Of a DNA stretch of 64,000 nt, positions 1 through 8,560 are shown in pieces (positions within the stretch are counted from its first letter, which is position 1; each line of letters starts with the position of its first letter). The stretch lies in assembly GCF_015565955.1 (NCBI RefSeq), contig NZ_CP064760.1, positions 992,001 through 1,056,000 of the forward strand, written 5' to 3'. Origin of the DNA: Microbacterium schleiferi. Its GTDB lineage: Bacteria; Actinomycetota; Actinomycetes; Actinomycetales; Microbacteriaceae. Position numbers and translations under genes: made by a program. The notes beneath the pieces are model-generated. The model ran no database searches, was not told the origin of the DNA, and saw only the letters and a list, made by a program, of their open reading frames with translations.

Positions 1-770
1 CCGTACGCGGCGAATCCGGCCCCCACGCCCATCACGATCGCCGGGCCGGCCGGAAGATCCAGGAGGGACTGGATCGCCGCATCCAGCCCGCCTGCGGTCT
101 CGGCATCGACGGTCACGGCAGCGATGCCGACGAGGATACCCACGACGCCGAGCGCGAGCCCCTTCGCGACGTACCCGATGACGCCGAGTGCGGTGACCGT
201 CGTGCCGAGCACGCCGGCGGGAAGCGTCATCTTCTTCCGGAAGTCCCGCCTCACTCCGATGACGGCGTATGACACCCCCGCGACGAGAATGCCGAGGCCG
301 ACAGCGCCGAGAAGGATGCCGCCGCCGGGGATCGAGAGCACGCCGCGACTGGCCTCTTCGGCGCTGTCGTCGCTTTGGGGCCGCGCGCCGACGGCGATGG
401 ATGCCGCGAGACCGGCCAGCGCGAGGTACACGATTGCGCGCCCCCATGCCGAGAGTCTGGCCCGCCACCGGGCGGCGGCATCCGACTCGCGCACGACCAC
501 ACCGTTGACGAGCTGGTAGGCCCCGAGAGCTGCCAGCAGGGCCGCGACGATCCACACCAGGACCACCCCGAACGGCGCGCCGGCGAGAGCCTCCATGGCG
601 CCGCTCTGGCTCGTCTGCCCGCTCGCGCCGCCGAGGGCCACCGCGACCACGAGTCCGCCGAGGAGGAGATGGACGAGGCCGGTTGCCGCGTACCCGCCGC
701 GGGCGAGCGCCCGAACAGCAGGATTCGACTCCGCCGCGCGGGCGGCATCCTTCACCGTGTCGTGATCCAC
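1..770 (-). CDS. DUF1206 membrane protein (C-terminus beyond window)
   Basis: Integral membrane protein of the DUF1206 family, whose function is unknown. The family is built from repeats of a two-helix unit. Two full repeats and part of a third are visible, the first opening with NPAVRALARGGYAATGLVH. The C-terminus is cut by the left edge of the window. I start it at the GTG at 770 (VDHDTVKDAARA) because the first Met is residue 59, inside the first repeat, and because a TACTGT hexamer lies exactly 6 nt upstream, the leaderless pattern seen across this window. The neighbouring lipoprotein and symporter are on the same strand but may be a separate unit. Confidence 0.8.
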   Translation of the reverse strand, partial: MDHDTVKDAARAAESNPAVRALARGGYAATGLVHLLLGGLVVAVALGGASGQTSQSGAMEALAGAPFGVVLVWIVAALLAALGAYQLVNGVVVRESDAAARWRARLSAWGRAIVYLALAGLAASIAVGARPQSDDSAEEASRGVLSIPGGGILLGAVGLGILVAGVSYAVIGVRRDFRKKMTLPAGVLGTTVTALGVIGYVAKGLALGVVGILVGIAAVTVDAETAGGLDAAIQSLLDLPAGPAIVMGVGAGFAAY

Positions 771-776
771 GCGACG

Positions 777-782
777 ACAGTA
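777..782 (-). promoter_or_regulatory. -10 hexamer of leaderless DUF1206 gene
   Basis: TACTGT read on the minus strand, 6 nt before the GTG at 770. No Shine-Dalgarno sequence lies between, so the transcript probably begins at the start codon. No clear -35 box is seen. Confidence 0.4.
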
Positions 783-837
783 GTGGGAGCTATCCGCATC
801 TCAGACCCGCTTGACGCGCCCGCTCGTCAATGCAAGG

Positions 838-851
838 GGGCGGCGCCGCCC
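838..851. terminator. GC palindrome after the metal-site lipoprotein gene
   Basis: GGGCGGCGCCGCCC is a perfect 14-nt palindrome about 30 nt beyond the stop of the minus-strand lipoprotein gene. It could end that operon, but the stem is short and has no T tract, so this is a weak call. Confidence 0.25.
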
Positions 852-881
852 GGCGGGTCGTGTGGCTCCGCTCGCGACCGA

Positions 882-1714
882 CTACAGGCCGAACGCGGCC
901 CGCACGTGGTCGCGAATCTCGACGTACTCGGGTCGATCCCAGAAGAAGAGGAGCTTGCGCGCGATCACCGTGTCGCTGTCGGGCTCGGGTTCCAGCACGA
1001 ACGTCATGAAGCTCTCGGCGAAGTCCTCGACGACATTGGTCGCGGCGTAGTCGCTGACGAAATCGTCCTCGTGATCGAGGTAGAACTCATAGGCGAGGTC
1101 AGCGTCCGCGTTGGCCGCATCCGGAGCATCCGACCTGTACGCTGCCCAGAATTCCTGATCGAACGCCCAGAGCGCCGAGTCGGGTTCCGCGCACCCCTCG
1201 TCCAACTGAAGCGTGTCGCAACTCCACGCGTCGGGATCGGTTTGGCCCGGCGACAGGCTCAGGATATGGGCGTACTCGTGAATCAGCGTGGACAGGAGCA
1301 GGTCTTGGTCCGACGCGTAGGCGAGGTTCACGACGAGCGTCCACTGCTGCGGGTCGTCAGTCTGTGAAACGTACGCGAGGGTGTCGCTGGACTCCGAGTC
1401 TCCGACGCGGAAGTCTCGGATGACGCTGCCGGCGACCTCGGGGTCACGATCTTCACGAACATGTCCCAGACCGACTCGGTCGTGTCGTCACCGGCGGGTG
1501 TGAGCGACGCATCCGGCTCGACGGCGTACACCTCGACGATGCCGAGGTCCTCATCGTCCTCGGTGTAGACCTGGCCGTCGCCGTCGTCCCCGAAGCCGTC
1601 GCTCTGATCGATCGTGCCGATGTCGGGGAAGGCTGTCAGAGAGCAGCCCGATATCGCCACGAGCAGACCGACGAGAACGCTCGAGACGGCGAGGGCTGTC
1701 CGGTGATGGGTCAC
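882..1714 (-). CDS. Lipoprotein with HEYAH putative zinc site (frameshifted)
   Basis: Predicted exported lipoprotein of unknown function. The GTG at 1714 gives a signal peptide ending in the lipobox AISGC (Cys24), then an acidic stretch. The second half carries LIHEYAHILS, an HExxH motif as in zinc metallopeptidases, followed by DEGCAEPDSALW. The frame breaks at the G4 run at 1440-1443: one more base gives KIVTPEVAGSVIRDF and a single 277-residue protein. I treat this as a probable sequence error. Its GTGA start overlaps the stop of the symporter gene, so the two are likely cotranscribed and translationally coupled. Peptidase activity is only a guess from the motif; I do not recognise the family. 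Confidence 0.6.
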
Positions 1715-3216
1715 TGCTGCGCTCCGTGGAGGTGATCGCGGTGCTTCTGAGACTGGCGCTTCTTCGTGATGAGATCGAGCGGACCGGTGACGGTGAGTTC
1801 GTCCTCCCAGCACTCGATCCCGGTGACACCGGGAAGCAGATCCCGTGTGAAGACCGGATCGCGTCCTTCTCGGCGCTGGCGCGTGTAGTCCCGCAGGAGG
1901 CGGAACGCAATGCCCGAGAGCAGCGCAATGGCCACGAGGTTTATCAGGGCCATGAGCCCCATGACACCGTCGGCGAAGCTCCACACCAGGTCGGCGGAGG
2001 CCAGCGAGCCCACGAGCACCGCAACGACGACGGCGACGCGATAGGCGGGCAGGATGCCGCGGCGGGTGGTGATGAATTCGATATTGGACTGGCCGTAGTA
2101 GTAGTTGCCCAGGATCGAGGAGAAGGCCAGCAGGAAGATGATGATGCTCAGGGCGATGTTCGACCACTCGCCGAGCGTCGAAACCAGGGCGCCCTGCGTG
2201 AGCGCGATTCCCCGCGATGCGCCGGCCAGGTCCGGAACCGACACCAGGATGATGAACGCGGTGATCGAGCAGACCAAGAAGGTGTCGAAGTAGACGCCCA
2301 GGGACTGCACGAGTCCCTGTTTGACCGGGTGAGTGACGGCGGCGCTGGCGCCCGCGTTGGGAGCCGAGCCCAGACCCGCCTCATTCGAGAACATGCCACG
2401 ACGCACGCCCGTCAGCACGATGTACCCGAAGGTTGCCCCGACGACTTCGTTGAACCCCCACGCCTGCGTGAAGATCTCCCCGAACACAACCGGGAGCTGC
2501 TCGATGTGGATGGCGACCACGGCAAGGCCGAGGAGCAGGTAGGCAAGCGCCATGAGGGGCACGAGAGTCTGGGTGACAGAGGCGATGCGACGGATGCCGC
2601 CGAAGACCACGAGTGCCGTCAAAAGCGACACGACCACACCGGTGACCGGACCGACCCATCCGGCATCCGTCCCGAAGCTCGACGAGACGGTGTCGGCGAT
2701 CGTGTTGGCCTGCAGTGAGGAGAACGCGAAGGGGAAGCAGATCAGCAGGATGACGGCAAAGAGCACGCCCATCCACCTCGCGCGCAGCCCGCGCTGCATG
2801 TAGTACGCGGGACCTCCGCGGAAGCCGCCTTCGGCGTCTCGCACCTTGAACAGCTGAGCAAGCGACGATTCGATGAAACTCGAGGAGGCGCCGATCAGCG
2901 CCATCAACCACATCCAGAAGACCGCGCCGGGTCCACCCAGGGCGATCGCGGTTCCCACACCGGCAATGTTTCCGACACCGACCCGCGACGCCGCCGAGAT
3001 CGTGAAGGCCTGGAACGAGGAGACGGACTGGGGGGCGCCGTCACTTCCTCGTGGCGTCTTATCGGTGAGCGTGCGGAACATCTCGGGGAAGAGTCGTATC
3101 TGCACGACGCCGGAGCGCACGGTGAAATACAGACCCAGCCCGACGACGATCGGGAGGACCGCCCAGGTCCAGAACAGGTCGCCCCACTCGACGATGAGGG
3201 AATTGACGGCATCCAC
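1711..3216 (-). CDS. Alanine/glycine:cation symporter family protein
   Basis: Secondary transporter of the AGCS family, which couples uptake of alanine or glycine to sodium or protons at the cytoplasmic membrane. The 501 residues match the usual length. Family segments are clear: VGVGNIAGVGTAIALGGPGA near residue 80, the GGPAYYMQRGL stretch, and RRGMFSNEAGLGSAPNAGA in the middle. About ten or eleven hydrophobic helices are visible. The start is GTG (VDAVNSLIVEWG), 6 nt after CATACT, a near match to the leaderless pattern. It is divergent from nusA and leads the two-gene unit with the HEYAH lipoprotein. The exact substrate cannot be read from the sequence. Confidence 0.9.
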   Translation of the reverse strand: MDAVNSLIVEWGDLFWTWAVLPIVVGLGLYFTVRSGVVQIRLFPEMFRTLTDKTPRGSDGAPQSVSSFQAFTISAASRVGVGNIAGVGTAIALGGPGAVFWMWLMALIGASSSFIESSLAQLFKVRDAEGGFRGGPAYYMQRGLRARWMGVLFAVILLICFPFAFSSLQANTIADTVSSSFGTDAGWVGPVTGVVVSLLTALVVFGGIRRIASVTQTLVPLMALAYLLLGLAVVAIHIEQLPVVFGEIFTQAWGFNEVVGATFGYIVLTGVRRGMFSNEAGLGSAPNAGASAAVTHPVKQGLVQSLGVYFDTFLVCSITAFIILVSVPDLAGASRGIALTQGALVSTLGEWSNIALSIIIFLLAFSSILGNYYYGQSNIEFITTRRGILPAYRVAVVVAVLVGSLASADLVWSFADGVMGLMALINLVAIALLSGIAFRLLRDYTRQRREGRDPVFTRDLLPGVTGIECWEDELTVTGPLDLITKKRQSQKHRDHLHGAQQ

Positions 3217-3283
3217 GGGTTCAGTATGTCGGTTTCGGGATGGATTGGGCCACCAACACGGGGCGAGCGCGGGGGCGATCGGG

Positions 3284-3289
3284 TAACGT
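3284..3289 (+). promoter_or_regulatory. Possible -10 box of the nusA operon
   Basis: TAACGT in the 131-bp gap between the divergent symporter gene and nusA. It would give a leader of about 50 nt ending in the AGGGAGG-like site before nusA. No good -35 is visible. No rimP gene, often found just upstream of nusA, is present here. Confidence 0.35.
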
Positions 3290-3347
3290 GGGATGATTCC
3301 GCGCGGCGTGCGATTCGCGACGGGTAGAGCTTAATAGGGAGGTCACG

Positions 3348-4337
3348 ATGGACATCGATCTGACGCTGCTCAGAACGGTCGAGCGCGAGAAGGACATTCC
3401 GTTCGACGAACTCGTTCGCATCATCGAGCAGGCGATCTTGACCGCCTACGCCAAGCACACCTCGCCCACCGGTGAGGCACCCGAGGGCGCGCGCGCGCAA
3501 CTCGACCGCAAGACCGGGCACGTTGCGATCTTCGTTCCGCTCGTCGATGACGAGGGCGCCGTCATCGGCGAGGAGGAGACCACTCCCGAGGACTTCGGTC
3601 GCATCGCTGCCTTCGCCGCCAAGCAGGTCATCAGCCAGCGGCTGCGCGACATCGCCGATGACGCTGTCCTGGGGGAGTTCCGCGGCAAAGAGGGCGACAT
3701 CGTTGCCGGCGTCGTGCAGCAGGGCCCGAACCCGCGGATGGTGCACGTCGACCTCGGCACGGTCGAGGCGATTCTGCCGCCGGAGGAGCAGGTGCCCGGC
3801 GAGGACTACGCGCACGGCTCGCGGTTGCGGGTCTACGTGACATCCGTCTCGAAGGGGACGAAAGGTCCGTCGATCACCGTCTCGCGCACGCACCCTGGGC
3901 TCGTGCGCAAGCTCTTCGCGCTCGAGGTTCCGGAGATTCCTGCGGGGCTCGTCGAGATCGTCTCGCTCGCCCGCGAGGCGGGCCACCGCAGCAAGATCGC
4001 GGTGAAGGCGAACGACCCCTCGATCAACGCCAAGGGGGCGTGCATCGGGGAACTGGGCAGGCGCGTTCGGGCAGTCACCGAGGAGCTCGGTGGCGAGAAG
4101 ATCGACATCGTCGACTACAGTCCCGACCTCGCAACGTTCGTGGGCAACGCCCTCTCGCCGGCGAAGGTCACCTCGAGTTTCGTTCTCGACGCGAAAACCA
4201 AGGCAGTGCGCGCCCTCGTGCCGGACTACCAGCTGTCTCTCGCGATCGGCAAGGAAGGTCAGAACGCGCGTTTGGCGGCAAAGCTCACGGGCGCGAAGAT
4301 CGACATCCAGCCCGACAGCATCCTCGACGAGTCCTGA
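3348..4337 (+). CDS. nusA: Transcription termination/antitermination protein NusA
   Basis: RNA polymerase-associated factor acting in pausing, termination and antitermination. The 329 residues show the N-terminal RNAP-binding domain (MDIDLTLLRTVEREKDIPFD onward), an S1 domain around residues 110-180 and two KH domains, with RSKIAVKANDP and LAIGKEGQNARLAAKLTG as landmarks. It lacks the acidic C-terminal repeats of E. coli NusA, as is normal in actinobacteria. The ATG at 3348 follows an AGGGAGG ribosome binding site. It heads nusA-ylxR-infB-rbfA. Confidence 0.97.
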   Translation: MDIDLTLLRTVEREKDIPFDELVRIIEQAILTAYAKHTSPTGEAPEGARAQLDRKTGHVAIFVPLVDDEGAVIGEEETTPEDFGRIAAFAAKQVISQRLRDIADDAVLGEFRGKEGDIVAGVVQQGPNPRMVHVDLGTVEAILPPEEQVPGEDYAHGSRLRVYVTSVSKGTKGPSITVSRTHPGLVRKLFALEVPEIPAGLVEIVSLAREAGHRSKIAVKANDPSINAKGACIGELGRRVRAVTEELGGEKIDIVDYSPDLATFVGNALSPAKVTSSFVLDAKTKAVRALVPDYQLSLAIGKEGQNARLAAKLTGAKIDIQPDSILDES

Positions 4338-4382
4338 TCGGGCGCTGCCCCGCGTGGGCTGGCCCGGGAGGGCAGGTGTAGG

Positions 4383-4670
4383 ATGGAAGCCGTACGAACG
4401 TGCGTCGGATGTCGCACGCGTTCTGCCCGGTCGGCCCTTCTTCGCGTCGTGGCCACCGATTCCTCACTCGTCTGGGACGAGAGAGCATCGATGCCGGGGC
4501 GGGGTGCGTGGGTTCATCCGAAGCAGGAGTGCATCGACGCGGCAGTGAAGCGTCGGGCCTTCGTACGCGCGCTCCGCGCCCAGGGTCCCCTGGATTCGCA
4601 AGCGCTCACGAAACGGCTGAACGAGAAACGGCTGAATGGCAATGGACACGAAGTGAACGGCTCGAGATGA
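4383..4670 (+). CDS. ylxR: YlxR family (DUF448) putative RNA-binding protein
   Basis: Small basic protein of the YlxR/DUF448 family, almost always found between nusA and infB and thought to bind RNA. The 95 residues contain the family opening RTCVGCRTRSARSALLRVV (residues 5-23) and PGRGAWVHP near residue 40. The C-terminal tail NEKRLNGNGHEVNGSR is unconserved. It starts 45 bp after nusA, behind a G-rich ribosome binding site. Confidence 0.92.
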   Translation: MEAVRTCVGCRTRSARSALLRVVATDSSLVWDERASMPGRGAWVHPKQECIDAAVKRRAFVRALRAQGPLDSQALTKRLNEKRLNGNGHEVNGSR

Positions 4671-4695
4671 GACCCGTCCGCAATTAGCGGTCTGC

Positions 4696-4720
4696 CCTGT
4701 CTGGGTGGACCCCAGACAGG
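4696..4720 (+). promoter_or_regulatory. Hairpin overlapping the infB Shine-Dalgarno site
   Basis: Perfect 10-bp inverted repeat: CCTGTCTGGG (4696-4705), loop TGGAC, CCCAGACAGG (4711-4720). The infB ribosome binding site AGGAG is at 4718-4722, so its first three bases are the end of the 3' arm. Folding of the leader should hinder ribosome access to the GTG start at 4727. This is a candidate translational control site; there is no T tract, so a terminator is unlikely. Confidence 0.6.
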
Positions 4721-4726
4721 AGAACT

Positions 4727-7510
4727 GTGGCAAAACCACGCGTGCACGAGATCGCTTCCGAACTCGGCATTGACAGCAAAGTGGCTCTCGCGAAGCTGAA
4801 GGAGCTCGGCGAGTTCGTCAAGAGCCCGTCCTCGACGATTGAGCCCCCCGTGGCGCGCAAGCTGCGTGCGGCGTTCGAAGGCCAGTCCGCCGACGCCTCG
4901 AAGGGCGCGGCAGCCGGCAGCGCGGCAACTCCGTCGAGCGCCGGTGGGGCACGACCCGCTCCCCGACCGGGTGCGGCATCCAGCCGTTCGACCGCGCGGC
5001 CTGCGGCCACTCCGGGGGCTGCGACCCCGGGGCCCCGCCCCGCCCCGCAGCCGGCTGAGAAGACCGAAGCTCCGGCCGCGGCCGAGCCGGCCCCTGCCGC
5101 AGCCGAGGCGCCGAGCGCGCCGACCCCGGCAAGCACCTCCGCCGACGGAGGAGCTGGGTCACCGACGCCGCAGGCTCCGCGTCCGGGCGGCGCTCCGCGG
5201 CCCGGGAACAACCCGTTCGCCTCGCAGCAGGGCATGGGCCAGCGCCCGGCCGGCCCGCGGCCCGGGAACAACCCGTTCGCCTCGCAGCAGGGCATGGGTC
5301 AGCGCCCGACGCCCGCCAACATTCCTCGCCCGCAGGCCCCGCGTCCCGGTTCCCCCGGACGCCCCGGCGGTCCCGGTCGTCCGGGCGGCGCCGGTCGTCC
5401 CGGTGGCGGCGGTCGTCCCGGCGCACCGTTCCAGCAGCGTCCCGGCGGTCCCGGCCGTCCCGGCGGCGGTGGCGGCTTCGCACGTCCCGGCGCGCCGGGC
5501 GGTGGCGGTGGCTTCCCCGCCCGCCCCGGTGGCGGCGGTCGTGGCCGTGGTCCCGGTGGTGGCACCGCTGGTGCCTTCGGTAAGGGTGGCGGCAAGTCCA
5601 AGCAGCGCAAGTCGCGTCGGGCCAAGCGTCAAGAATTCGAGATGAGGGATGCCCCGCAGGTCGGTGGCGTCAACGTCCAGAAGGGCAACGGCGAGATCAT
5701 CCGTCTGCGCCGCGGCGCCTCGATCTCGGACTTCGCCGACAAGCTCGAGGCGATCCGTGGGTACACGGTGCAGCCTGGCACCCTCGTGACGATCCTCTTC
5801 AACCTGGGCGAAATGGCCACCGCGACCGAGTCGCTGGATGAGGCCACCTTCGAAGTCCTCGGTGACGAGCTCGGCTACAAGATCCAGATGGTCTCGCCCG
5901 AGGATGAGGACAAGGAGCTGCTCGAAGGCTTCGGTCTGAACCTCGAGCAGGAGCTGGCCGAAGAAGACGACGAGGACCTCGAGATCCGTCCGCCGGTGGT
6001 CACCGTCATGGGTCACGTCGACCACGGTAAGACGCGGTTGCTTGACGCCATCCGTCAGACCAACGTCGTCGCCGGTGAGGCTGGTGGCATCACCCAGCAC
6101 ATCGGTGCGTACCAGGTGTGGACCGAACACGAAGACATCGAGCGGGCGATCACCTTCATCGACACCCCGGGTCACGAGGCGTTCACCGCCATGCGTGCCC
6201 GTGGTGCGCAGGTGACCGACCTCGCGATCCTCGTGGTCGCCGCCGATGACGGCATCATGCCCCAGACGGTCGAGGCGCTCAACCACGCCCAGGCCGCCGG
6301 GGTGCCGATCGTCGTGGCCGTCAACAAGGTCGACAAGCCTGACGCCAACCCGCAGAAGGTCCGCCAGCAGCTGACCGAGTACGGTCTGGTCGCCGAAGAG
6401 TACGGCGGGGACGTCATGTTCGTCGACGTCTCGGCCCGTCAGGGGACCGGCATCCAGGACCTCCTGGACGCGGTGCTCCTGACCGCGGACGCCGGACTCG
6501 ACCTGCGCGCCAACCCGAACAAGGACGCGCGCGGTGTCGCGATCGAAGCCAAGCTCGACAAGGGTCGTGGTTCGGTGGCGACGGTGCTCATCCAGTCCGG
6601 AACGCTCCGTGTCGGTGACGCGATCGTCGCCGGTACCGCCTACGGCCGCGTGCGTGCCATGGTCGACGAGAACGGTGATGCGGTCGATGAGGCCGCGCCG
6701 TCGCGTCCGGTCCAGGTGCAGGGTCTGAACTCCGTACCCCGCGCCGGTGATGTCTTCATCGTCACCGACGAGGACCGCATGGCCCGTCAGATCGCTGAGA
6801 AGCGTGAGGCAGCCGAGCGCAACGCCGCCCTGGCGAAGGCGCGCAAGCGCATCTCGCTCGAGGACTTCACCCGTGCACTCGAAGAGGGCAAGGTCGAGTC
6901 GCTCAACCTCATCATCAAGGGCGACGTTTCGGGTGCCGTCGAGGCGCTCGAAGAGTCGCTCCTGAAGATCGAGGTCGACGACTCGGTGCAGCTGCGCATC
7001 ATCCACCGCGGTGTCGGCGCGGTGACCGAGTCCGACATCAACCTCGCGACGATCGATAACGCGATCGTCATCGGGTTCAACGTCCGCCCCGACCCGAAGG
7101 CGCGCGAACGTGCGGCCCGCGAAGGCGTGGACGTCCGGTTCTACTCCGTCATCTACAACGCGATCGACGACGTCGAGCAGTCCCTCACGGGCATGCTCAA
7201 GCCGGAGTTCGAAGAGAAGCAGTCGGGTGTGGCCGAGATCCGCGAGGTGTTCCGCTCCTCCAAGTTCGGAAACATCGCCGGTGTGATCGTCCGCAGCGGC
7301 ACGATCACCCGCAACGCCAAGGCCCGCGTCATCCGCGATGGTGTCGTCGTCGCCGATGGACTCGCCATCGAGTCGCTCCGCCGGTTCAAGGATGACGTCA
7401 CCGAGGTCCGTACCGATTACGAGTGCGGTATCGGCCTGGGCAAGTTCAACGACATCCAGATCGGTGACGAGATCGAGACCACCGAGCTCGTGGAGAAGCC
7501 GCGCGGCTGA
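4727..7510 (+). CDS. infB: Translation initiation factor IF-2
   Basis: GTPase that brings initiator tRNA to the 30S subunit and promotes subunit joining. The 927 residues hold an IF2_N domain ([20 protein letters not shown], 1-50), a long Ala/Pro then Gly/Arg/Pro-rich linker to about residue 310, a second IF2_N segment near 322 and the G domain from about 428 with [16 protein letters not shown] and NKVD. Beta-barrel and C-terminal tRNA-binding domains follow. The start is GTG, with AGGAG 4 nt upstream. The linker contains a duplicated 20-residue block and [10 protein letters not shown] arrays typical of actinobacterial IF-2. A hairpin overlaps the ribosome binding site. Confidence 0.97.
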   Translation: MAKPRVHEIASELGIDSKVALAKLKELGEFVKSPSSTIEPPVARKLRAAFEGQSADASKGAAAGSAATPSSAGGARPAPRPGAASSRSTARPAATPGAATPGPRPAPQPAEKTEAPAAAEPAPAAAEAPSAPTPASTSADGGAGSPTPQAPRPGGAPRPGNNPFASQQGMGQRPAGPRPGNNPFASQQGMGQRPTPANIPRPQAPRPGSPGRPGGPGRPGGAGRPGGGGRPGAPFQQRPGGPGRPGGGGGFARPGAPGGGGGFPARPGGGGRGRGPGGGTAGAFGKGGGKSKQRKSRRAKRQEFEMRDAPQVGGVNVQKGNGEIIRLRRGASISDFADKLEAIRGYTVQPGTLVTILFNLGEMATATESLDEATFEVLGDELGYKIQMVSPEDEDKELLEGFGLNLEQELAEEDDEDLEIRPPVVTVMGHVDHGKTRLLDAIRQTNVVAGEAGGITQHIGAYQVWTEHEDIERAITFIDTPGHEAFTAMRARGAQVTDLAILVVAADDGIMPQTVEALNHAQAAGVPIVVAVNKVDKPDANPQKVRQQLTEYGLVAEEYGGDVMFVDVSARQGTGIQDLLDAVLLTADAGLDLRANPNKDARGVAIEAKLDKGRGSVATVLIQSGTLRVGDAIVAGTAYGRVRAMVDENGDAVDEAAPSRPVQVQGLNSVPRAGDVFIVTDEDRMARQIAEKREAAERNAALAKARKRISLEDFTRALEEGKVESLNLIIKGDVSGAVEALEESLLKIEVDDSVQLRIIHRGVGAVTESDINLATIDNAIVIGFNVRPDPKARERAAREGVDVRFYSVIYNAIDDVEQSLTGMLKPEFEEKQSGVAEIREVFRSSKFGNIAGVIVRSGTITRNAKARVIRDGVVVADGLAIESLRRFKDDVTEVRTDYECGIGLGKFNDIQIGDEIETTELVEKPRG
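5197..5316 (+). repeat. Two-copy 60-bp direct repeat inside infB
   Basis: Two nearly identical 60-bp units in the IF-2 linker, each encoding [17 protein letters not shown]. The second copy differs by very few bases, so the duplication is recent or kept uniform by recombination. Just downstream (5340-5550) is a further Gly/Arg/Pro-rich low-complexity stretch made of CCCGG- and GGCGG-type words. Confidence 0.8.
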
Positions 7511-7527
7511 GGGTAGTCGCACGCGAG

Positions 7528-7563
7528 GGTTCAGGATGTCCCGCGGTCGGGACATCCTGAACC
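7528..7563. terminator. Perfect 16-bp hairpin between infB and rbfA
   Basis: GGTTCAGGATGTCCCG (7528-7543), loop CGGT, CGGGACATCCTGAACC (7548-7563). It is a perfect stem 17 nt after the infB stop and 42 nt before rbfA. There is no T tract, so it may be an attenuator, an RNA processing or stability element, or a T-less actinobacterial terminator that partly separates rbfA from infB. Confidence 0.55.
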
Positions 7564-7604
7564 TCCGCGGTCCTCGTAGACACGTGAGGAACAGAGGGAG
7601 AGAG

Positions 7605-8042
7605 ATGGCTGGCGAACGTCAGGCACGCATGGCAGACCGCATCAAGGTGTTGGTGGCCGAGCGGCTGGAGAAGGGATTGCGCGATCCTCGGATGGGGTTC
7701 GTGACGATCACCGATGTCCGGGTGACCGGTGACCTGCAGCACGCGTCAGTCTTCTACACCGTGCTGGGAGGCGAGGAGGAGCGCACCTCCACCGCCGAAG
7801 CGCTGCGCGCTGCCACCGGCATGCTGCGCAGTGAGGTCGGTCGCCAGCTCAACGTTCGGCTGACCCCCACGCTGGAGTTCATCCACGACGGGCTGGCCGA
7901 GGACGCCGGACACATCGAAGAATTGCTGCGTGAGGCGCGCGAGCGTGACAACGCCGTCGCCGGACTTGCCGCATCTGCCACATACGCCGGCGACGCCGAT
8001 CCGTACGTCGCGCCTCGGATCCTCGCCGACGACGAGGACTGA
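7605..8042 (+). CDS. rbfA: 30S ribosome-binding factor RbfA
   Basis: Ribosome assembly factor that binds late 30S particles and assists 16S rRNA 5'-end maturation. The 145 residues begin MAGERQARMADRIKVLVAER and include DPRMGFVTITDVRVTGDLQ and the FIHDGLAEDAGHIEELL helix of the KH-like fold. The ATG at 7605 is preceded by GAGGGAGAG; the same frame is open further upstream but without family similarity. It lies in the infB cluster behind the 16-bp hairpin and converges on a flavodoxin gene only 6 bp away. Confidence 0.95.
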   Translation: MAGERQARMADRIKVLVAERLEKGLRDPRMGFVTITDVRVTGDLQHASVFYTVLGGEEERTSTAEALRAATGMLRSEVGRQLNVRLTPTLEFIHDGLAEDAGHIEELLREARERDNAVAGLAASATYAGDADPYVAPRILADDED

Positions 8043-8048
8043 GCGCTC

Positions 8049-8546
8049 TCAGCCGCGCACCTTCGACTGCAAGGAGCGGCCCCAGTGGCGCGCTCGCTCA
8101 AGCTCGCCGGCAAGGAGCGGTCCTTGCATATCGGCAACGTAGAAGCTTACTGACGCGACGGGGACAAACCCGTGGGCTCGGCCTTCCTTCGCCGCGGCCC
8201 GGCTGGCTGACCCCGGGACCCACCGCTGTTTGGCGTGCGTGTCGAAGGTGGCAAGAGGCATCGGCCCCGCGAGGGTAACGCCCTCAAGCCAGTCTCGAAG
8301 CCCCCGGGCGGTGGCTCGAACCGCCCCGCGGGAGACAGCGTCGTGACGGGTCGTGTCGCGCGACATCGAAAACGCGTGGGTCGGTCCGCCGGCCACGACC
8401 AGCGCGGCATCCGAGGGCACTGTCGCCCCGGCGCCGTCGACGTCCGTGATCGAGACATCCGACCATTCCGCCAGCCCTTCGGCTGCGGCGCGGGCGATAT
8501 CGCGGGTGTTGCCGAACATCGACTCGTAAATCACGACAGTCTTCAC
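8049..8546 (-). CDS. Flavodoxin family protein
   Basis: Small FMN-binding electron carrier-like protein. From the GTG at 8546 the 165 residues open with a beta strand and the phosphate loop ESMFGNTRDIARA (residues 8-20), typical of flavodoxins, followed by VVAGGPTHAFSMSR, which fits the second flavin-binding loop. The redox partner is unknown. A TAGCCT hexamer lies 8 nt before the GTG with no ribosome binding site, suggesting a leaderless start; the same frame is open upstream only as an overlap with mutY. It sits just downstream of mutY on the same strand. Confidence 0.75.
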   Translation of the reverse strand: MKTVVIYESMFGNTRDIARAAAEGLAEWSDVSITDVDGAGATVPSDAALVVAGGPTHAFSMSRDTTRHDAVSRGAVRATARGLRDWLEGVTLAGPMPLATFDTHAKQRWVPGSASRAAAKEGRAHGFVPVASVSFYVADMQGPLLAGELERARHWGRSLQSKVRG

Positions 8547-8554
8547 GAAACTCG

Positions 8555-8560
8555 AGGCTA
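8555..8560 (-). promoter_or_regulatory. -10 hexamer before the flavodoxin gene
   Basis: TAGCCT on the minus strand, 8 nt before the GTG at 8546, overlapping the mutY stop region. It is a leaderless-type promoter that would express the flavodoxin independently of mutY. Confidence 0.3.

Noticed and set aside
5340..5550. Short GC-rich repeats resembling a CRISPR or minisatellite.
   Set aside because: They are in frame and encode the Gly/Arg/Pro linker of IF-2; spacing is irregular and there are no spacers.
5159..7555. A 798-residue open frame antisense to infB; similar long antisense frames at 14668-16899 and 47805-50126.
   Set aside because: They mirror highly GC-biased genes and have no family similarity or ribosome binding site. 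Such antisense frames are expected at this GC content.
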